A stretch of 61,654 bases of DNA, taken from the NCBI RefSeq assembly GCF_000787815.1, contig NZ_BBPO01000030.1, positions 29,756 through 91,409 of the forward strand, in the 5' to 3' direction. Every line of letters starts with the position of its first letter. Positions within the stretch are counted from its first letter, which is position 1. Positions 18,853 to 29,162 of the stretch are shown one piece after another. A program made the position numbers and the translations under genes. The notes beneath the pieces are model-generated. The model made no database searches. It saw nothing but the letters and a program-made list of their open reading frames with translations, and was not told the origin of the DNA. Source of the stretch: Streptacidiphilus neutrinimicus. Lineage in GTDB: Bacteria; Actinomycetota; Actinomycetes; Streptomycetales; Streptomycetaceae.

Positions 18853-21402
18853 TCAAGCGCGGGGACGGAACAGCGGGGAGCGGCGGCGGACCCAGACGGA
18901 GCCGGGCTGTGCGAGCAGTCCGATCAGGCCGATTCCGGTGCCGAGAGCACCGGCCTTGAGTCCGGGTGGAGTGTACGCGCAGGACAGCGCACTCGCACCG
19001 GAGGGGCCCAGCGGGATGCCGAACAGCCCATCGTAGTCGACCGGTCTGAGCCCAGGTCCGCCGTCGACCGTGCAGGTCCAGCCGGTGCGGACGGTGGAGG
19101 CGAGCACCGCGTAGCCGATGCTGCCGTGCGGGAGCCGGGCCGAGAAGGCGTGCCCGGAGATCTCCAGGGAGGTCGGCCCGCCCGCCTTCTGCGCGGCGAC
19201 CGCCGCGTCCAGTGCGGCGAGGTCCAGGCAGCCCACCTGGCCGGGGGAGAGGGTCTGCCGGCCCGTCGCGCGGAGCCGTACGGCGATCCGGCCGTCGGCG
19301 CCGATCCGGCCGAAGTCCGTCAGCCCGTAGCTGGTCAGCGGGTAGGAGCCGAGCAGCCGCCGGGAGGTGCCGTTCACCGTGACGGTGCCGCCGACGAAGC
19401 CGCCGTCGACGTACACCTCGGAGCCCGCCGGGCAGCTCGCGGTGAACTCCGTCCCCGGGCGCGCCGCGGCCGGCCCGGGCACGACCGCCCCCGGCGCGAC
19501 CCAGACGTCGCCGCCGAGCAGGTCGTTCTGCCGCTGGAAGGCCGAGGTGGCCCGCGCCCCGGCGGGGGCGGCGCGGTGCAGCGTCAGCAGCGGCGAGGCT
19601 TTCTGGTGGCGCTGGACGAAGCCGGCCGGTCGGCCGGGAGCGGCCTCCAGGTACGAGGTGACACCGAAGACGGCACGGGTGGCGGGATCGTTCGGGCCGT
19701 ACACGTGCCGGCCCGCCATCGTGTACATCAGGCCGAGCCGGCCCGTCGCGGTGGCCGTCTCGGCCGGGACGTAGCTGCTGTAGTAGTCGCCGCCCTGGCC
19801 GTCGAGCAGCTCCGAGTCGTTGTCGGCGAAGCCGTGCGGGCCGGGGTCGGTCCGGGAGGCGGGCCAGTGGGCCGTCGCGGCGAGCGCGGCCACGGCCCTC
19901 CTGGTCTGCGCGTCCACGGTCACGTGGGGTGCGAAGAAGGGACGCAGGTTGCGGAGGGTGTCGAGGGCGTAGACCTGGACCACGCCGCCCGCGAAGACCG
20001 TCAGGGCCAGGGCCACGCCGACCGCGCGGACGGCCCGGGGGCGGCCGTGCGTCCGGCGCAGCGCCGCGATTGCCACGACCGACAGCGGGCCGCCCACCGC
20101 CACGGTCGGGAGCAGGTAGGAAAGGACGCCGGGCTGGCGGGAGGCGCAGAAACAGGCGCAGACGACGATCGCCACCAGCAGCCCGGCGCCGCCGAGCAGC
20201 TCCCGCAGCGCCGGTCGGCGGCTGATGGCCAGCCACGCGACCGTGACCTGCATCGCACTGAAGACGAACACCTCACGGAAGAGGCTGCCGTTCGGCAGCG
20301 CGCCGCCCTGCCACAGGATCAGCGTCGGCTCGAAGACCATGCTGGCCCAGGTCACCGCGAGCAGGAGCATCCAGGCGACCCGCTCGCGCCCCGGCACTCC
20401 GCGCATGAAGGGGAAGGTGAGACAGAGCAGCAGCGCCGTCACCCCGACCGCGCTGTCCGGCCCGGCGAACCGGTACCGGACCGCCGGGAGCAGCCAGGCG
20501 ACCTGTTGGAGGAAGCCCGGCAACGGCACCGGCGCCGGGGGCATCGGCGCCGCCAGCCGGCTGGCCCGGTAGGAGACCAACAGCACCGGCGCCGCCAGGG
20601 CCACCCCGACCGCGACGACCGCCGCCGCGCGCAGCAGCGAGAGCAGCCCCCGCCGCAGGCCCTCGTCCCGCAGGCAGACGCGGACCACCGCGATCAGCCC
20701 GGCGGCGAGGGTGGCCATCGCGGCCGTGTAGAAGTCGCCGAACCAGGAGACCGCGACCAGCAACGAGCCGAGCACCCAGCGACGGCCGGTGAGGGCCCAG
20801 TCCACCGCGATCCCGATCAGTGGCAGGGAGACCAGGCCCCAGGACCACATGGGGTCCGGGGATGCCTCGTTGACGGCCCAGGAGCAGAGCCCGAAGCCGA
20901 CGGCGAGCAGCGCCCGCAGCCACGGCGAACCGGGCCGTACCCGGCCCAGCCAGTGCGTCATCAGGCCGGTGCCCAGGCCGATGCCCAGCAGCGCGGTCAG
21001 GAACACCGGCAGGTTCACCGCGTCGCGCGGGAACAGCACGGTGAGCCAGGAGAAGGGGTCGGCCAGATAGGTGAGGAAGTCCCCGAGATAGGGGACGCCG
21101 AAGCCGCTGTTCCAGTTGTAGAAGAGGTCGCCCCCGCCCTTGCCGTGGGCGAGGTCCCACAGGTGTGCGTGGAAGGGGACGAACTGGTTGCCGAGGTCGT
21201 TGATGGCCCGGCCCCGCGGACCGAAGGGGTAGGTGCCGCGCAGGGCCGTCGCGACGCAGTACGCGCCCATCGCGAGCAGGGCAGCGACCAGCCCGGCCCG
21301 CAGTTCCCGCCCGGCCGGCAGGACGGTCGGTCGCGCGGTCGCGGACGCCTCGCGCGGCGACGCCGGTGCGGCGTCGTGGACGGCGCAGGACACTCTTTCC
21401 AA
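18853..21402 (-). CDS. YfhO-family multi-span membrane protein, copy 1
   Basis: 849 aa with about a dozen hydrophobic spans over residues 35-480 and a large C-terminal extracytoplasmic region ending in one more span. The YfhO pattern is clear: GTYPFGPRGRAINDLGNQFV, then NWNSGFGVPYLGDFLTYLADP. YfhO proteins are GT-C-like membrane proteins implicated in glycosylation of wall polymers. It shares its architecture and motifs with the second copy at 26402-29041. It follows the first PIG-L gene by 36 bp and precedes the GT2 gene by 19 bp. Confidence 0.87.
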   Translation of the reverse strand: MERVSCAVHDAAPASPREASATARPTVLPAGRELRAGLVAALLAMGAYCVATALRGTYPFGPRGRAINDLGNQFVPFHAHLWDLAHGKGGGDLFYNWNSGFGVPYLGDFLTYLADPFSWLTVLFPRDAVNLPVFLTALLGIGLGTGLMTHWLGRVRPGSPWLRALLAVGFGLCSWAVNEASPDPMWSWGLVSLPLIGIAVDWALTGRRWVLGSLLVAVSWFGDFYTAAMATLAAGLIAVVRVCLRDEGLRRGLLSLLRAAAVVAVGVALAAPVLLVSYRASRLAAPMPPAPVPLPGFLQQVAWLLPAVRYRFAGPDSAVGVTALLLCLTFPFMRGVPGRERVAWMLLLAVTWASMVFEPTLILWQGGALPNGSLFREVFVFSAMQVTVAWLAISRRPALRELLGGAGLLVAIVVCACFCASRQPGVLSYLLPTVAVGGPLSVVAIAALRRTHGRPRAVRAVGVALALTVFAGGVVQVYALDTLRNLRPFFAPHVTVDAQTRRAVAALAATAHWPASRTDPGPHGFADNDSELLDGQGGDYYSSYVPAETATATGRLGLMYTMAGRHVYGPNDPATRAVFGVTSYLEAAPGRPAGFVQRHQKASPLLTLHRAAPAGARATSAFQRQNDLLGGDVWVAPGAVVPGPAAARPGTEFTASCPAGSEVYVDGGFVGGTVTVNGTSRRLLGSYPLTSYGLTDFGRIGADGRIAVRLRATGRQTLSPGQVGCLDLAALDAAVAAQKAGGPTSLEISGHAFSARLPHGSIGYAVLASTVRTGWTCTVDGGPGLRPVDYDGLFGIPLGPSGASALSCAYTPPGLKAGALGTGIGLIGLLAQPGSVWVRRRSPLFRPRA

Positions 21403-21438
21403 CTCCCTACCCCTGACCCGCGGCGTTCCCGTCCGCCG

Positions 21439-23751
21439 TCAGTTCGTACGACTCGACTTCGCTCCCGGCCGGTCGCCGACGACCCGCCAGGAGCCCAGCG
21501 CGGCACCCGCGGTGGCCGTGGCGGCGCGCGCCACCACCAGGCGTCCGTCGGGGCCGAGCGTCAGCGCGACGACGTGTCCGGCCCCGTCCTCGACCAGGCT
21601 GGGGGAGTGCACGTGGAACGGGCCGCCGTGCTCCCACGCGGTCGGCAGCCCGGGGGCCGTCGCGGCGGCCACGCCGCCGTCGTCGTCGCGCGCGGCCAGG
21701 ACCAGGCCCGGTGCGGCGGCTCCGGACTGGGCGAGGGCGGCGATCCGGCCGTAACCCCCGACGGTCTCGGGGGTTTCGTCGATCTGCCAGCTCTTCGCGC
21801 CGGGCTTCAGGTCGGTGACCAGGACCCGGCCGCTGACCGGCTCGCGGTAGACCAGGCGGACGGTGCCGTCCCGCAGCGTCACGGCCGTGACGGCGTCGCA
21901 GGAGCCGGGCAGACCGGTGGGGGTGCCGGGCCGCAGCGGCGTGCCGGGGCCCTGGGTGGACCACTGGACCAGCGCCTTGGGCGAGCCGGCGAACACGTGC
22001 ACGGCGCCGTCGGGGGTCGCGGTCACGCCCAGCCCGTCCAGGACGCCGACGTAGCCCTTGGACGCCAGTCCGGCGGGGAGGGCGGCGGTGACCCAGTCGC
22101 TCCAGGCGCCGCCCGGGGGCTGTTGCCGTGAGCTGACCGATCCGGACCAGTCGCGGACCACCAGGTTCAACGCTCCGCTGTGGTCCAGCACCACCGCGGG
22201 GAAGCCCATCTCCAGCGACTTCTGCGGGTCGTCCCCGGGAGTGCCCAGGCTCTGCCACGGGCCGAAGGCCGCAGGCGCGCCCTTGGCGGGGGTTCCCTGC
22301 TGCACGCAGGTCACTACCTCGCGTCGCTGGCGCTGCAGGCCGGTGTCGAAACTCGTGCGGATGGCGAACAGGGCGACCAGGCCGTTGGCCTGCTGCACGG
22401 CCGAGATCTGTCCGGCGAGGCCGTTCCCGCTGTCCGTGGCGTCGACGGCGACCGGGCCGGTCCAGTCGCCCGAGCCGGAGTCGCGCTCCACCCACTGCAC
22501 GGCCTGCCCGTTCAGGACCGCGAAGGCCGCGAGCCGCCCGTCGCCGAGCCTGACCGCCCAGTCGGTGGAGCCCGGGGCGGTGGTGCGGATGCTGCGGGAC
22601 CAGCCGTTGCGCGCACCCAGCGGGCCGACCTTGAGGTCGCCGCAGCCGGCGGGGTCGCCGCAGTCGCGGTTGTCGCCCCAGGCGTACGTGTTGAGCAGCG
22701 CCTGCTTGGTGCGCAGGATGACGGGGCCGAGGTTCGCCGGAAGGTTGGCGTTGACGTACCCGCGGTAGGACTCCACGCTGCACTCGCGCGGGTTGCGAGC
22801 GGAGGCCCAGTAGGTCTGCAGCGCCTGGTGCGCGAAGAGCGCCGAGTAGGTGTGGTCCTGGTGGTCCAGGTAGAGCGGCACGCGCAGCGCGGGCGCGGGC
22901 AGCCGGTTGCCGCCGCCGAAGTTCCTGGGCTGCGTCGGGATGTGGATCGGATTCGGGTCCAGGGTCCGTACGACCGTCGGGTTCCAGCGCTGGTAGAGCG
23001 CGACCAGGGAGTCGATCACGTTCTGCCGGGTATAGGCGTAGCTGGAGCGGACCGGGCTCTCGGTCGGCACCAGGGTCGGCAGCGTGTCCTCTGCGCCCAG
23101 CCACAGGCCCCGCAGGCTGACCGGGTTGGCCATGGCCACGGAGCGGGCCTCCCGCAGCTCCATCCAGACCAGTTGGACGTGGGGATGGTCGCGCAGCGTG
23201 TTCAGCTCCACCTGGAAGCCGGGTATCAGCTCGTCGGCGGTGATGTCCCAGGGAGCGTCCCAACGGCCGGTCGCCATCTGGGCGTGGGCCGCACGCAGGC
23301 CGTTCATCCGGGCACGGACGAAGTCGGGCCGGCTGTACCGGTACTTCCCGCCGTGGTGGAACTTGGTGTGAGACAGGTTCAGGCCGTCGGACTCGCCGCC
23401 GGTGAGACAGACCGTCACGGAGTCAGCCCCGCCCGCCACCGCCTTCCTGATCGAGAGCATCAGGTCGGGGTTGTGGAAGTAGAGCCCGTCGTCGGCGTGC
23501 GCGATGACATGGACGTAGGAGAGCCCGGTGGTGACCGCGTCGACGCTGGTCGAACGGCCGACCTCGGCGTCCTGCCGACCGCCCGCTCCGGCTCCGTCGG
23601 GCAGCAGCTCCCAAACCCCGGCCGCCGCCAGGCCGGTGACGGCCACGCCGCCCCCGAGCGCGAGGACGCGGCGTCGGGTGAGCGGGACCGCGGAGCGGAA
23701 GTTCATCATCGGAGCGAGGGCTTTCTGCCTGTCGGCACATCTGACGTTCAT
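21439..23751 (-). CDS. Tat-exported PIG-L family deacetylase with beta-propeller tail, copy 1
   Basis: 770 aa as drawn; starts at M15/M16 (23709 or 23706) are equally possible because no start has a convincing ribosome site. A twin-arginine signal is visible (TRRRVLALGGG). The LmbE/PIG-L motif reads AHADDGLYF near residue 97, and the second zinc motif HxxH is in YLDHQDHTYSALFAHQ. The C-terminal ~400 residues contain propeller-type repeats (SLGTPGDDPQKSLEMGFP and similar). The family removes N-acetyl groups from sugars; this one would act outside the membrane. It is a paralogue of the next gene and is linked to YfhO copy 1. Confidence 0.85.
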   Translation of the reverse strand: MNVRCADRQKALAPMMNFRSAVPLTRRRVLALGGGVAVTGLAAAGVWELLPDGAGAGGRQDAEVGRSTSVDAVTTGLSYVHVIAHADDGLYFHNPDLMLSIRKAVAGGADSVTVCLTGGESDGLNLSHTKFHHGGKYRYSRPDFVRARMNGLRAAHAQMATGRWDAPWDITADELIPGFQVELNTLRDHPHVQLVWMELREARSVAMANPVSLRGLWLGAEDTLPTLVPTESPVRSSYAYTRQNVIDSLVALYQRWNPTVVRTLDPNPIHIPTQPRNFGGGNRLPAPALRVPLYLDHQDHTYSALFAHQALQTYWASARNPRECSVESYRGYVNANLPANLGPVILRTKQALLNTYAWGDNRDCGDPAGCGDLKVGPLGARNGWSRSIRTTAPGSTDWAVRLGDGRLAAFAVLNGQAVQWVERDSGSGDWTGPVAVDATDSGNGLAGQISAVQQANGLVALFAIRTSFDTGLQRQRREVVTCVQQGTPAKGAPAAFGPWQSLGTPGDDPQKSLEMGFPAVVLDHSGALNLVVRDWSGSVSSRQQPPGGAWSDWVTAALPAGLASKGYVGVLDGLGVTATPDGAVHVFAGSPKALVQWSTQGPGTPLRPGTPTGLPGSCDAVTAVTLRDGTVRLVYREPVSGRVLVTDLKPGAKSWQIDETPETVGGYGRIAALAQSGAAAPGLVLAARDDDGGVAAATAPGLPTAWEHGGPFHVHSPSLVEDGAGHVVALTLGPDGRLVVARAATATAGAALGSWRVVGDRPGAKSSRTN

Positions 23752-23924
23752 CGCGGCGGAGGCCGCTGCGGCACGATACGGCAGCCGTGCAAGAACACAC
23801 GGTAAGAGCGTGTTCCCCCGCCCCTTCCCCCGCGTTCACCCAGAGGACGCGAGGCGGGGGCGGTTCGGTTCCGCGCCGTTTCCGGCCCGGGTCGGGGGCC
23901 CCCGGCCGTTCGACCGCCGCAGTG

Positions 23925-26222
23925 TCAGACCCCCTGCTGGTTCGCCGTCTGGGCCGGGTTCTCGCCGCCGAGGGCGCGGTCCGCGGCCGGGGCCCAGTCG
24001 GTGAACGGCGCACCCGGAGCCGCGGAGGTCTGCCGCGAGAGGTAGAGCGCACCGTCCGCGCGCATCGCCGCCGCCACGGCCCGGCCCTTCACGTCCACGG
24101 CCAGGCCGGGCACATGAACGTGGAAGTCCGCGTTCGACTGCCAGGCGGCGGGCAGGCCCGTGCCCGCCGCGGCCGCGGCCGCGACGCCGCCCGCGTCGTT
24201 GCGGGTGACCATGGCCACACCCGTCGCCGCACCGGCGGATCCGGTCTCCCGCGCCACGACCAGGCCGTAACCGCCGGCGTCGGGGAGGTTGTCGACGACC
24301 CGCCACGCCTTCGCCTTCGGCGCGAGCTCCGCGACGACGATGGTGCTCGTCCCGGGCTCGCGGTAGCACAGGCGAATCGTTCCGTCCGCCAGCGCGAGGC
24401 CGCTCAACGGCCCCGAGGAGAGCGGCAGGCCGACGGCGGTGGCCGGACGCGGCACCGCTCCCGGCGTGGGGGAGACCCAGTAGGCCAGCGCCTTGGCGCC
24501 CGGCGCGAAGACGTGCACCCGCCCGTCCGGGGCGGCCACGGCGGCCAGGCCGTCCTGCACCCCGATCAGGCCGAAGGCCCGGACGTCGCCGCCCAGGCTC
24601 GCCCACGGCTGCCAGGCGCCTTCGGCGTTGCGGACCCGGAAGGCGACCCCGCCGGAGAAGGTGCGCACGAAGACGTAGGTGTTGCCGTTCGGGTCCACCG
24701 TGACGGTCGGAAAGCCCATCTCCATGTTCTGCACCGGGTCGCCGTCCGGAGCGCCGAGGCTCTGCCAGTCGCCGAAGACCAGTGGCTTGTCCAGACCGCT
24801 GATCTGCGTGGCGAACACCACCTCGCGGACCGACCGCTGCGGATCCTGGTCGAGCACCATCCGCACCGAGAACAGCGCGAGGCTGCCGTCGGGCTGACGC
24901 ACCGCGGAGATCTGGCCCGTCAGGCCCGACCCTCCCACCTGCGTGGGCCCCGTCCAGCCGTCCTCGCCGGCGCTGCGCTGCACCCATTGCATGGCGCCGC
25001 CGTTGAGCAGCGCGAACGCGGCGAGCCTGCCGTCGCTCAGCCGGGCCACCCAGTCCGGCGCGCCGGGCGCGACGTACCGCGTGCTCCGCGCCCAGCGCTC
25101 GGTCACGTCGAACGTGCTGAGCTTGTGGTCCGCGCATCCGGCCGGGTCGGCGCAGGGGGCGAGCGGCGTCTCCATGCCGGCGTAGATCTCCAGCGCTTCC
25201 CGCTTGGGGGCGAGCAGGTCGACGCCCAGGTTCCACGGCAGGAACTCGTTGACGTAGCCGCGGTAGGTCTCGACCTGGCAGAGCCGCGACTGCCGGTCGT
25301 CGGCCCAGTACTCCTCGAGCGCCTGGTGGGCGAAGAGCGCCGAGTAGATGTGGTCCGCGTGGTCGGTGTACACGGGCAGACGCAGCTGCGGCACCGGCGG
25401 CTGCTTGCCGTTGCCGTAGTTCGGCGGCTGCTTCTGGGCGTGGATCGGGTTGGCGTCCAGCGTGCGCACGAGGGAGGGCCGGTACTTGCGGAAGACCGCC
25501 TTGAGCGAGTCGACGACGTCCTGGCGGGAGTACTGGAACGTGCCCTGGACCGGGCTCTCCTGGGGGCGCACCGTGCCCAGCGTCGCCGTGGCCCCGAGGT
25601 AGAGCCCCCGCAGGCTGTCCGGGTTCGGGCGGGCGATGGTGCGGTTCTCCTGGAGCTGCAGCCAGTACAGCTTGACGTTCGGCGCGTCCTCCAGGGTGTT
25701 GATCTCCACCTGGTGTCCGGGCACCAGCTCGCCGGCGCTGATGGTCCACGAGCTCTGGAGGTCGCCGGTGGCTGTCCAGGCCAGCGCGCGACGCAGCGCG
25801 TTCATCCGGGCCCGGACGTAGGCGGGCCGGTTGTGGGGGCCGAGCGGGTGCGGAGGCTTCTTGCCTTGGAGCTCCTGGCCCTCCAGGCCGTTGTAGCCGT
25901 CCGACTCACCGCCGGTCAGACAGACCACGACGCACGGGTGGCCGGACTTCATGGCGAGTGCCAGCTCGGGGTCGTGGAAGTAGAGGCCGTCGTCGGCATG
26001 GGCGATCACGTGGACGAAGGCGGTGCCGGTGCTCTGCCCTATCGGCGAGGCGACGCCCGGCGTCGCCACTGCGGCGGTGTCCCGGGCCGGCCGGAAGACC
26101 CCCTGGTACAGCTCCCACCCGGAGACACCGGCCAGCGTCGCGGCCGCGACGCCTCCGCCAAGCCGAAGTGCCCGACGCCTCGTCAATCCCCCCGCCAGAC
26201 GGCCGGCCATGCCTTCTGCCAT
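23925..26222 (-). CDS. Tat-exported PIG-L family deacetylase with beta-propeller tail, copy 2
   Basis: 765 aa from ATG 26222, with AAGGAGA about 10 bases upstream. Signal TRRRALRLGGG fits Tat export. PIG-L motif AHADDGLYFHDPEL and zinc motif DHADHIYSALFAHQ match those of copy 1, and the C-terminal propeller repeats are also shared (SLGAPDGDPVQNMEMGFP). The two genes are tandem on the minus strand, 173 bp apart, so they arose by duplication but have diverged widely. It is divergent from YfhO copy 2. Probable substrate: an N-acetylated sugar in the envelope glycan. Confidence 0.85.
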   Translation of the reverse strand: MAEGMAGRLAGGLTRRRALRLGGGVAAATLAGVSGWELYQGVFRPARDTAAVATPGVASPIGQSTGTAFVHVIAHADDGLYFHDPELALAMKSGHPCVVVCLTGGESDGYNGLEGQELQGKKPPHPLGPHNRPAYVRARMNALRRALAWTATGDLQSSWTISAGELVPGHQVEINTLEDAPNVKLYWLQLQENRTIARPNPDSLRGLYLGATATLGTVRPQESPVQGTFQYSRQDVVDSLKAVFRKYRPSLVRTLDANPIHAQKQPPNYGNGKQPPVPQLRLPVYTDHADHIYSALFAHQALEEYWADDRQSRLCQVETYRGYVNEFLPWNLGVDLLAPKREALEIYAGMETPLAPCADPAGCADHKLSTFDVTERWARSTRYVAPGAPDWVARLSDGRLAAFALLNGGAMQWVQRSAGEDGWTGPTQVGGSGLTGQISAVRQPDGSLALFSVRMVLDQDPQRSVREVVFATQISGLDKPLVFGDWQSLGAPDGDPVQNMEMGFPTVTVDPNGNTYVFVRTFSGGVAFRVRNAEGAWQPWASLGGDVRAFGLIGVQDGLAAVAAPDGRVHVFAPGAKALAYWVSPTPGAVPRPATAVGLPLSSGPLSGLALADGTIRLCYREPGTSTIVVAELAPKAKAWRVVDNLPDAGGYGLVVARETGSAGAATGVAMVTRNDAGGVAAAAAAGTGLPAAWQSNADFHVHVPGLAVDVKGRAVAAAMRADGALYLSRQTSAAPGAPFTDWAPAADRALGGENPAQTANQQGV

Positions 26223-26401
26223 GTGAGGCGTGTCTCCTTCAACCCATTTCCAGATATCAACCCGCGACGCGGCAGCGAAACCCTAGCCCACCGGGAGAGG
26301 CGGCCACGGAGAGGGTCGCTGCGATCGCTCTTACGTGTGACTGGACGCGGCAGGCCGCTACACTGTTCCCTTCCGAAGGTCACAAGTTCACTGCTGGGAA
26401 G

Positions 26402-29041
26402 GTGCGTCGCGGAGGGCCGTCGGGCGCCTCCCGCCACAGCCCGAGAGCAGGCACCCAATTGCGGAGCATCAAGGCGGCGAGCCTGTCGGCCGTGCTGTCC
26501 ATGGCGGCCTACTGCACCGGCCTGGCGATCTACGGCACCTATCCGTTCGGCAGCCACTCGCGGGCGATGAACGACCTCCGCAACCAGTACGTGCCGTTCC
26601 ACGTCGGCCTGTGGGACCTGCTCCACGGCGTCGGCCACAACAGCCTGTCCTTCAACTGGAACAGCTCCTACGGCGTCGGCTTCCTCGGTGAGTACTTCAC
26701 CTACCTGGCCAACCCCTTCTCGCTGCTGGTCGGCCTCTTCCCGCGGAACGAGGTCGACTTCCCGGTCTTCCTGGTCTCGGTGCTCAGCATGGGCCTGGGC
26801 GCCGCGATGATGACGGTCTTCCTGGGCCGGCTCCAGCCCGGCTCCGGCTGGCTCCGTGCACTGCTGTCGGTCGGATACGCCCTGTGCGGCTGGTCGGTGC
26901 TCGACGGCTCGATCGTGCCGATGTGGATGTTCGGCCTGGCGGCGCTGCCGATGCTCTGCATCGCCGCCGACTGGTGCCTCCAGGGCCGCCGCTGGGTCGC
27001 GGGCACCCTGGTCGTGGGCCTGTGCTGGTACGCCAACTTCTACGTCGCCGCCATGGCGATGATCGGCGCGACGCTGGTCCTGCTCCTGCGCCTGCTGCTC
27101 GCCGAGGAGCTGGACCTGCGCGACAGGCTGCGGGTGCTGTGGCGGGCCGCCACCATGTCCGGGGTCGGCCTGATGCTGGCCGCCCCCGCGATCCTGGTCT
27201 CGGGCCTGGCCTCCGGCGACGCCCAGCCCTCCGAGAGCTATGTGATCTCGGTGGCCGTGGGGCCGCTGGACTACCTGGCCAAGTTCCTGCCGGGCGTGTT
27301 CACCCCGACGGTCAACCGGCCCAACGTCTTCGTCGGCGTGCTGGTGCTGCTGCTCGTCCTGGTCCTGCCGTTCCAGCGGAGGGTCCCGGTCCGGGCGCGG
27401 ATCGGCTGGCTGGCGCTGATCGTGCTCACCGCCGTCTCCTTCACCGTCCACACCACCGCGCTGGTCTGGCAGGGCTTCGCGATCCCGCACGGCGTCCCGT
27501 GGCGCGAGACCTTCGTGCTGAGCGGCTTCATGGTGATGGCGGCCTGGCTGGCTCTGGCCAACCGCCCGGACCGCCGCGCCGTCCTCGGCGGCGGTGGCCT
27601 GCTGGCCCTGCTCGCGCTGGTCACCGTCGGCACGCACACCGCCAACAGGCTCAGCTGGGCGCTGCTCGGCGTGGGCGGCGTGCTGGCGGTCGGCGCGCTC
27701 GTCGTGCTGGGCCGGGAGGGCCTCGCGCCCGCGCGGCGGCGGCTGGTCTGCGGCCTGCTGACCGTCGGCGTCTTCGCCGGCGGCACCCTCGCCGTCTACA
27801 ACGCCACGGACCTTCAGGGCTACACCGGCACCCGGACGACCCTCAACAGCGTCACCTCCTCCGGCTACGCGGCGGTCAAGTCCGCCGACGCGTGGCCGCA
27901 GCAGCGCTTCGACGTCGGCTCCGACGTCTTCGTCACGGACAACGACCCGATCCTGATGGACTCCGAAGGCGGCTCCTTCTACAGCAGCTACATCCCGGCC
28001 GTGACGGCCACCGCGCTGCAGAAGCTGGGCCTCCCCTGGGCGATGGCGGGACGCCACATCAGCGCGCCGTCGGACCCGGTCTCCCAGGCGCTGCTCAGCG
28101 TGGGCCGCACGTTGACGGCCGGGGTGGCGGGCGGCCGTTCGGCGGGCACGGTCTCGGTGAAGCCGTCCGCGGTCCCGCCCGTCCCGCTGGTCACCGTCCA
28201 CACCGGCGACGGCACGGATCCCCACGGGGCCCCGACCGGCACCGTGTGGGCGGACCAGCAGGCGCTGCTCGGCGCGACCGTCTACCAGGTCCCGCGGCTC
28301 GGCCAGGCCGGCCCGGCGGCCGCGGCGTCGCAGGCCGCGCTGGGCGGGGTCGGCGGCAGCCAGGCGTACCCCGTCGCGGCCGGCTCACCGGCCACGTACG
28401 GCTTCCAGTGCCGGGCAGGCAGCGCGGCGTTCCTCTACGCCCCCTACTTCCAGGGCACGGTGACCGCCTTCGGCAAGGCGCGCACCCTCAACGGCGCGTA
28501 CCCGGTGCTCAGCACCGGCGTGCGCTTCCTCGGCGACGTCCCGGCCTCCGGCCGGGGGCAGGTCGCGTTCACGACGGCCCGCGCCGGTCAGCAGATCCCG
28601 GAGTACGCCGTGGGCTGCCTGAGCCTGCCGGCGCTGAAGGCCGCGACGGCGGCGTCGGCGCTGACCGCGCCGACGGCGCTGCAGGTCCAGGGCGGACACC
28701 TGCAGGCCTCGTTCCCGGCCGGCACGACCGGCACCGCGGTCGTGGCCGCGACGGACGTGAAGGGCTGGACCTGCTCGGTCAACGGGGGCGCGGCGAAGAC
28801 GCCGACCTCCTACGCCGGCATGCTCGGCGTGCCGCTGGCCGGGGGCGGGGGCGCGCAGCGGATCGCCTGCGACTACACCCCGCCGGGCCTCACCCCCGGC
28901 CTGGCCGGCTCCGCCGCGGGCTGCCTCGCGGTGATGGGCGTCCTCGCCGTCACCTGGTGGCGTCGCCGCCGACGCCCGGCCGAGCCCCTGACCGCCCCCG
29001 CGGCGCCGCACCCGACCGCGTCGCTGCCCGTGACCCGATAG
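26402..29041 (+). CDS. YfhO-family multi-span membrane protein, copy 2
   Basis: 879 aa if started at GTG 26402, chosen because the reading frame upstream has no family similarity and runs antisense through the PIG-L gene; the GGGAAG before it is only a fair ribosome site, and TTG 26459 is an alternative. The family pattern is the same as in copy 1: [20 protein letters not shown] and [20 protein letters not shown], many membrane spans, then an extracytoplasmic domain and a final span near the C-terminus followed by WWRRRRRP. It is transcribed divergently from PIG-L copy 2. A strong terminator follows. Confidence 0.85.
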   Translation: MRRGGPSGASRHSPRAGTQLRSIKAASLSAVLSMAAYCTGLAIYGTYPFGSHSRAMNDLRNQYVPFHVGLWDLLHGVGHNSLSFNWNSSYGVGFLGEYFTYLANPFSLLVGLFPRNEVDFPVFLVSVLSMGLGAAMMTVFLGRLQPGSGWLRALLSVGYALCGWSVLDGSIVPMWMFGLAALPMLCIAADWCLQGRRWVAGTLVVGLCWYANFYVAAMAMIGATLVLLLRLLLAEELDLRDRLRVLWRAATMSGVGLMLAAPAILVSGLASGDAQPSESYVISVAVGPLDYLAKFLPGVFTPTVNRPNVFVGVLVLLLVLVLPFQRRVPVRARIGWLALIVLTAVSFTVHTTALVWQGFAIPHGVPWRETFVLSGFMVMAAWLALANRPDRRAVLGGGGLLALLALVTVGTHTANRLSWALLGVGGVLAVGALVVLGREGLAPARRRLVCGLLTVGVFAGGTLAVYNATDLQGYTGTRTTLNSVTSSGYAAVKSADAWPQQRFDVGSDVFVTDNDPILMDSEGGSFYSSYIPAVTATALQKLGLPWAMAGRHISAPSDPVSQALLSVGRTLTAGVAGGRSAGTVSVKPSAVPPVPLVTVHTGDGTDPHGAPTGTVWADQQALLGATVYQVPRLGQAGPAAAASQAALGGVGGSQAYPVAAGSPATYGFQCRAGSAAFLYAPYFQGTVTAFGKARTLNGAYPVLSTGVRFLGDVPASGRGQVAFTTARAGQQIPEYAVGCLSLPALKAATAASALTAPTALQVQGGHLQASFPAGTTGTAVVAATDVKGWTCSVNGGAAKTPTSYAGMLGVPLAGGGGAQRIACDYTPPGLTPGLAGSAAGCLAVMGVLAVTWWRRRRRPAEPLTAPAAPHPTASLPVTR

Positions 29042-29067
29042 GTCCGAAACCGCCGGTCGCGGACCCC

Positions 29068-29098
29068 GAGCCCCGGAGCGCGCCGTGCTCCGGGGCTC
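29068..29098 (+). terminator. Terminator between YfhO copy 2 and leuB
   Basis: A perfect 12-bp stem (29068-29079 with 29087-29098) with a 7-base loop lies 26 bp after the YfhO stop. There is no T-run. Confidence 0.8.
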
Positions 29099-29162
29099 GC
29101 CCGTGCGTCCAGAGTGCGGACGATACGTGTCACAGCATGGACGCCGGAGTATGGTCGACCGC

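Noticed and set aside
23787-26401. Long plus-strand frame leading into YfhO copy 2
   Set aside because: It is antisense to PIG-L copy 2 and has no family similarity. The YfhO-like sequence begins only after about 26,450, so I trimmed the start to GTG 26402.
29085-29162. N-terminal extension of leuB
   Set aside because: It starts inside the terminator loop. The family N-terminus begins at ATG 29163.
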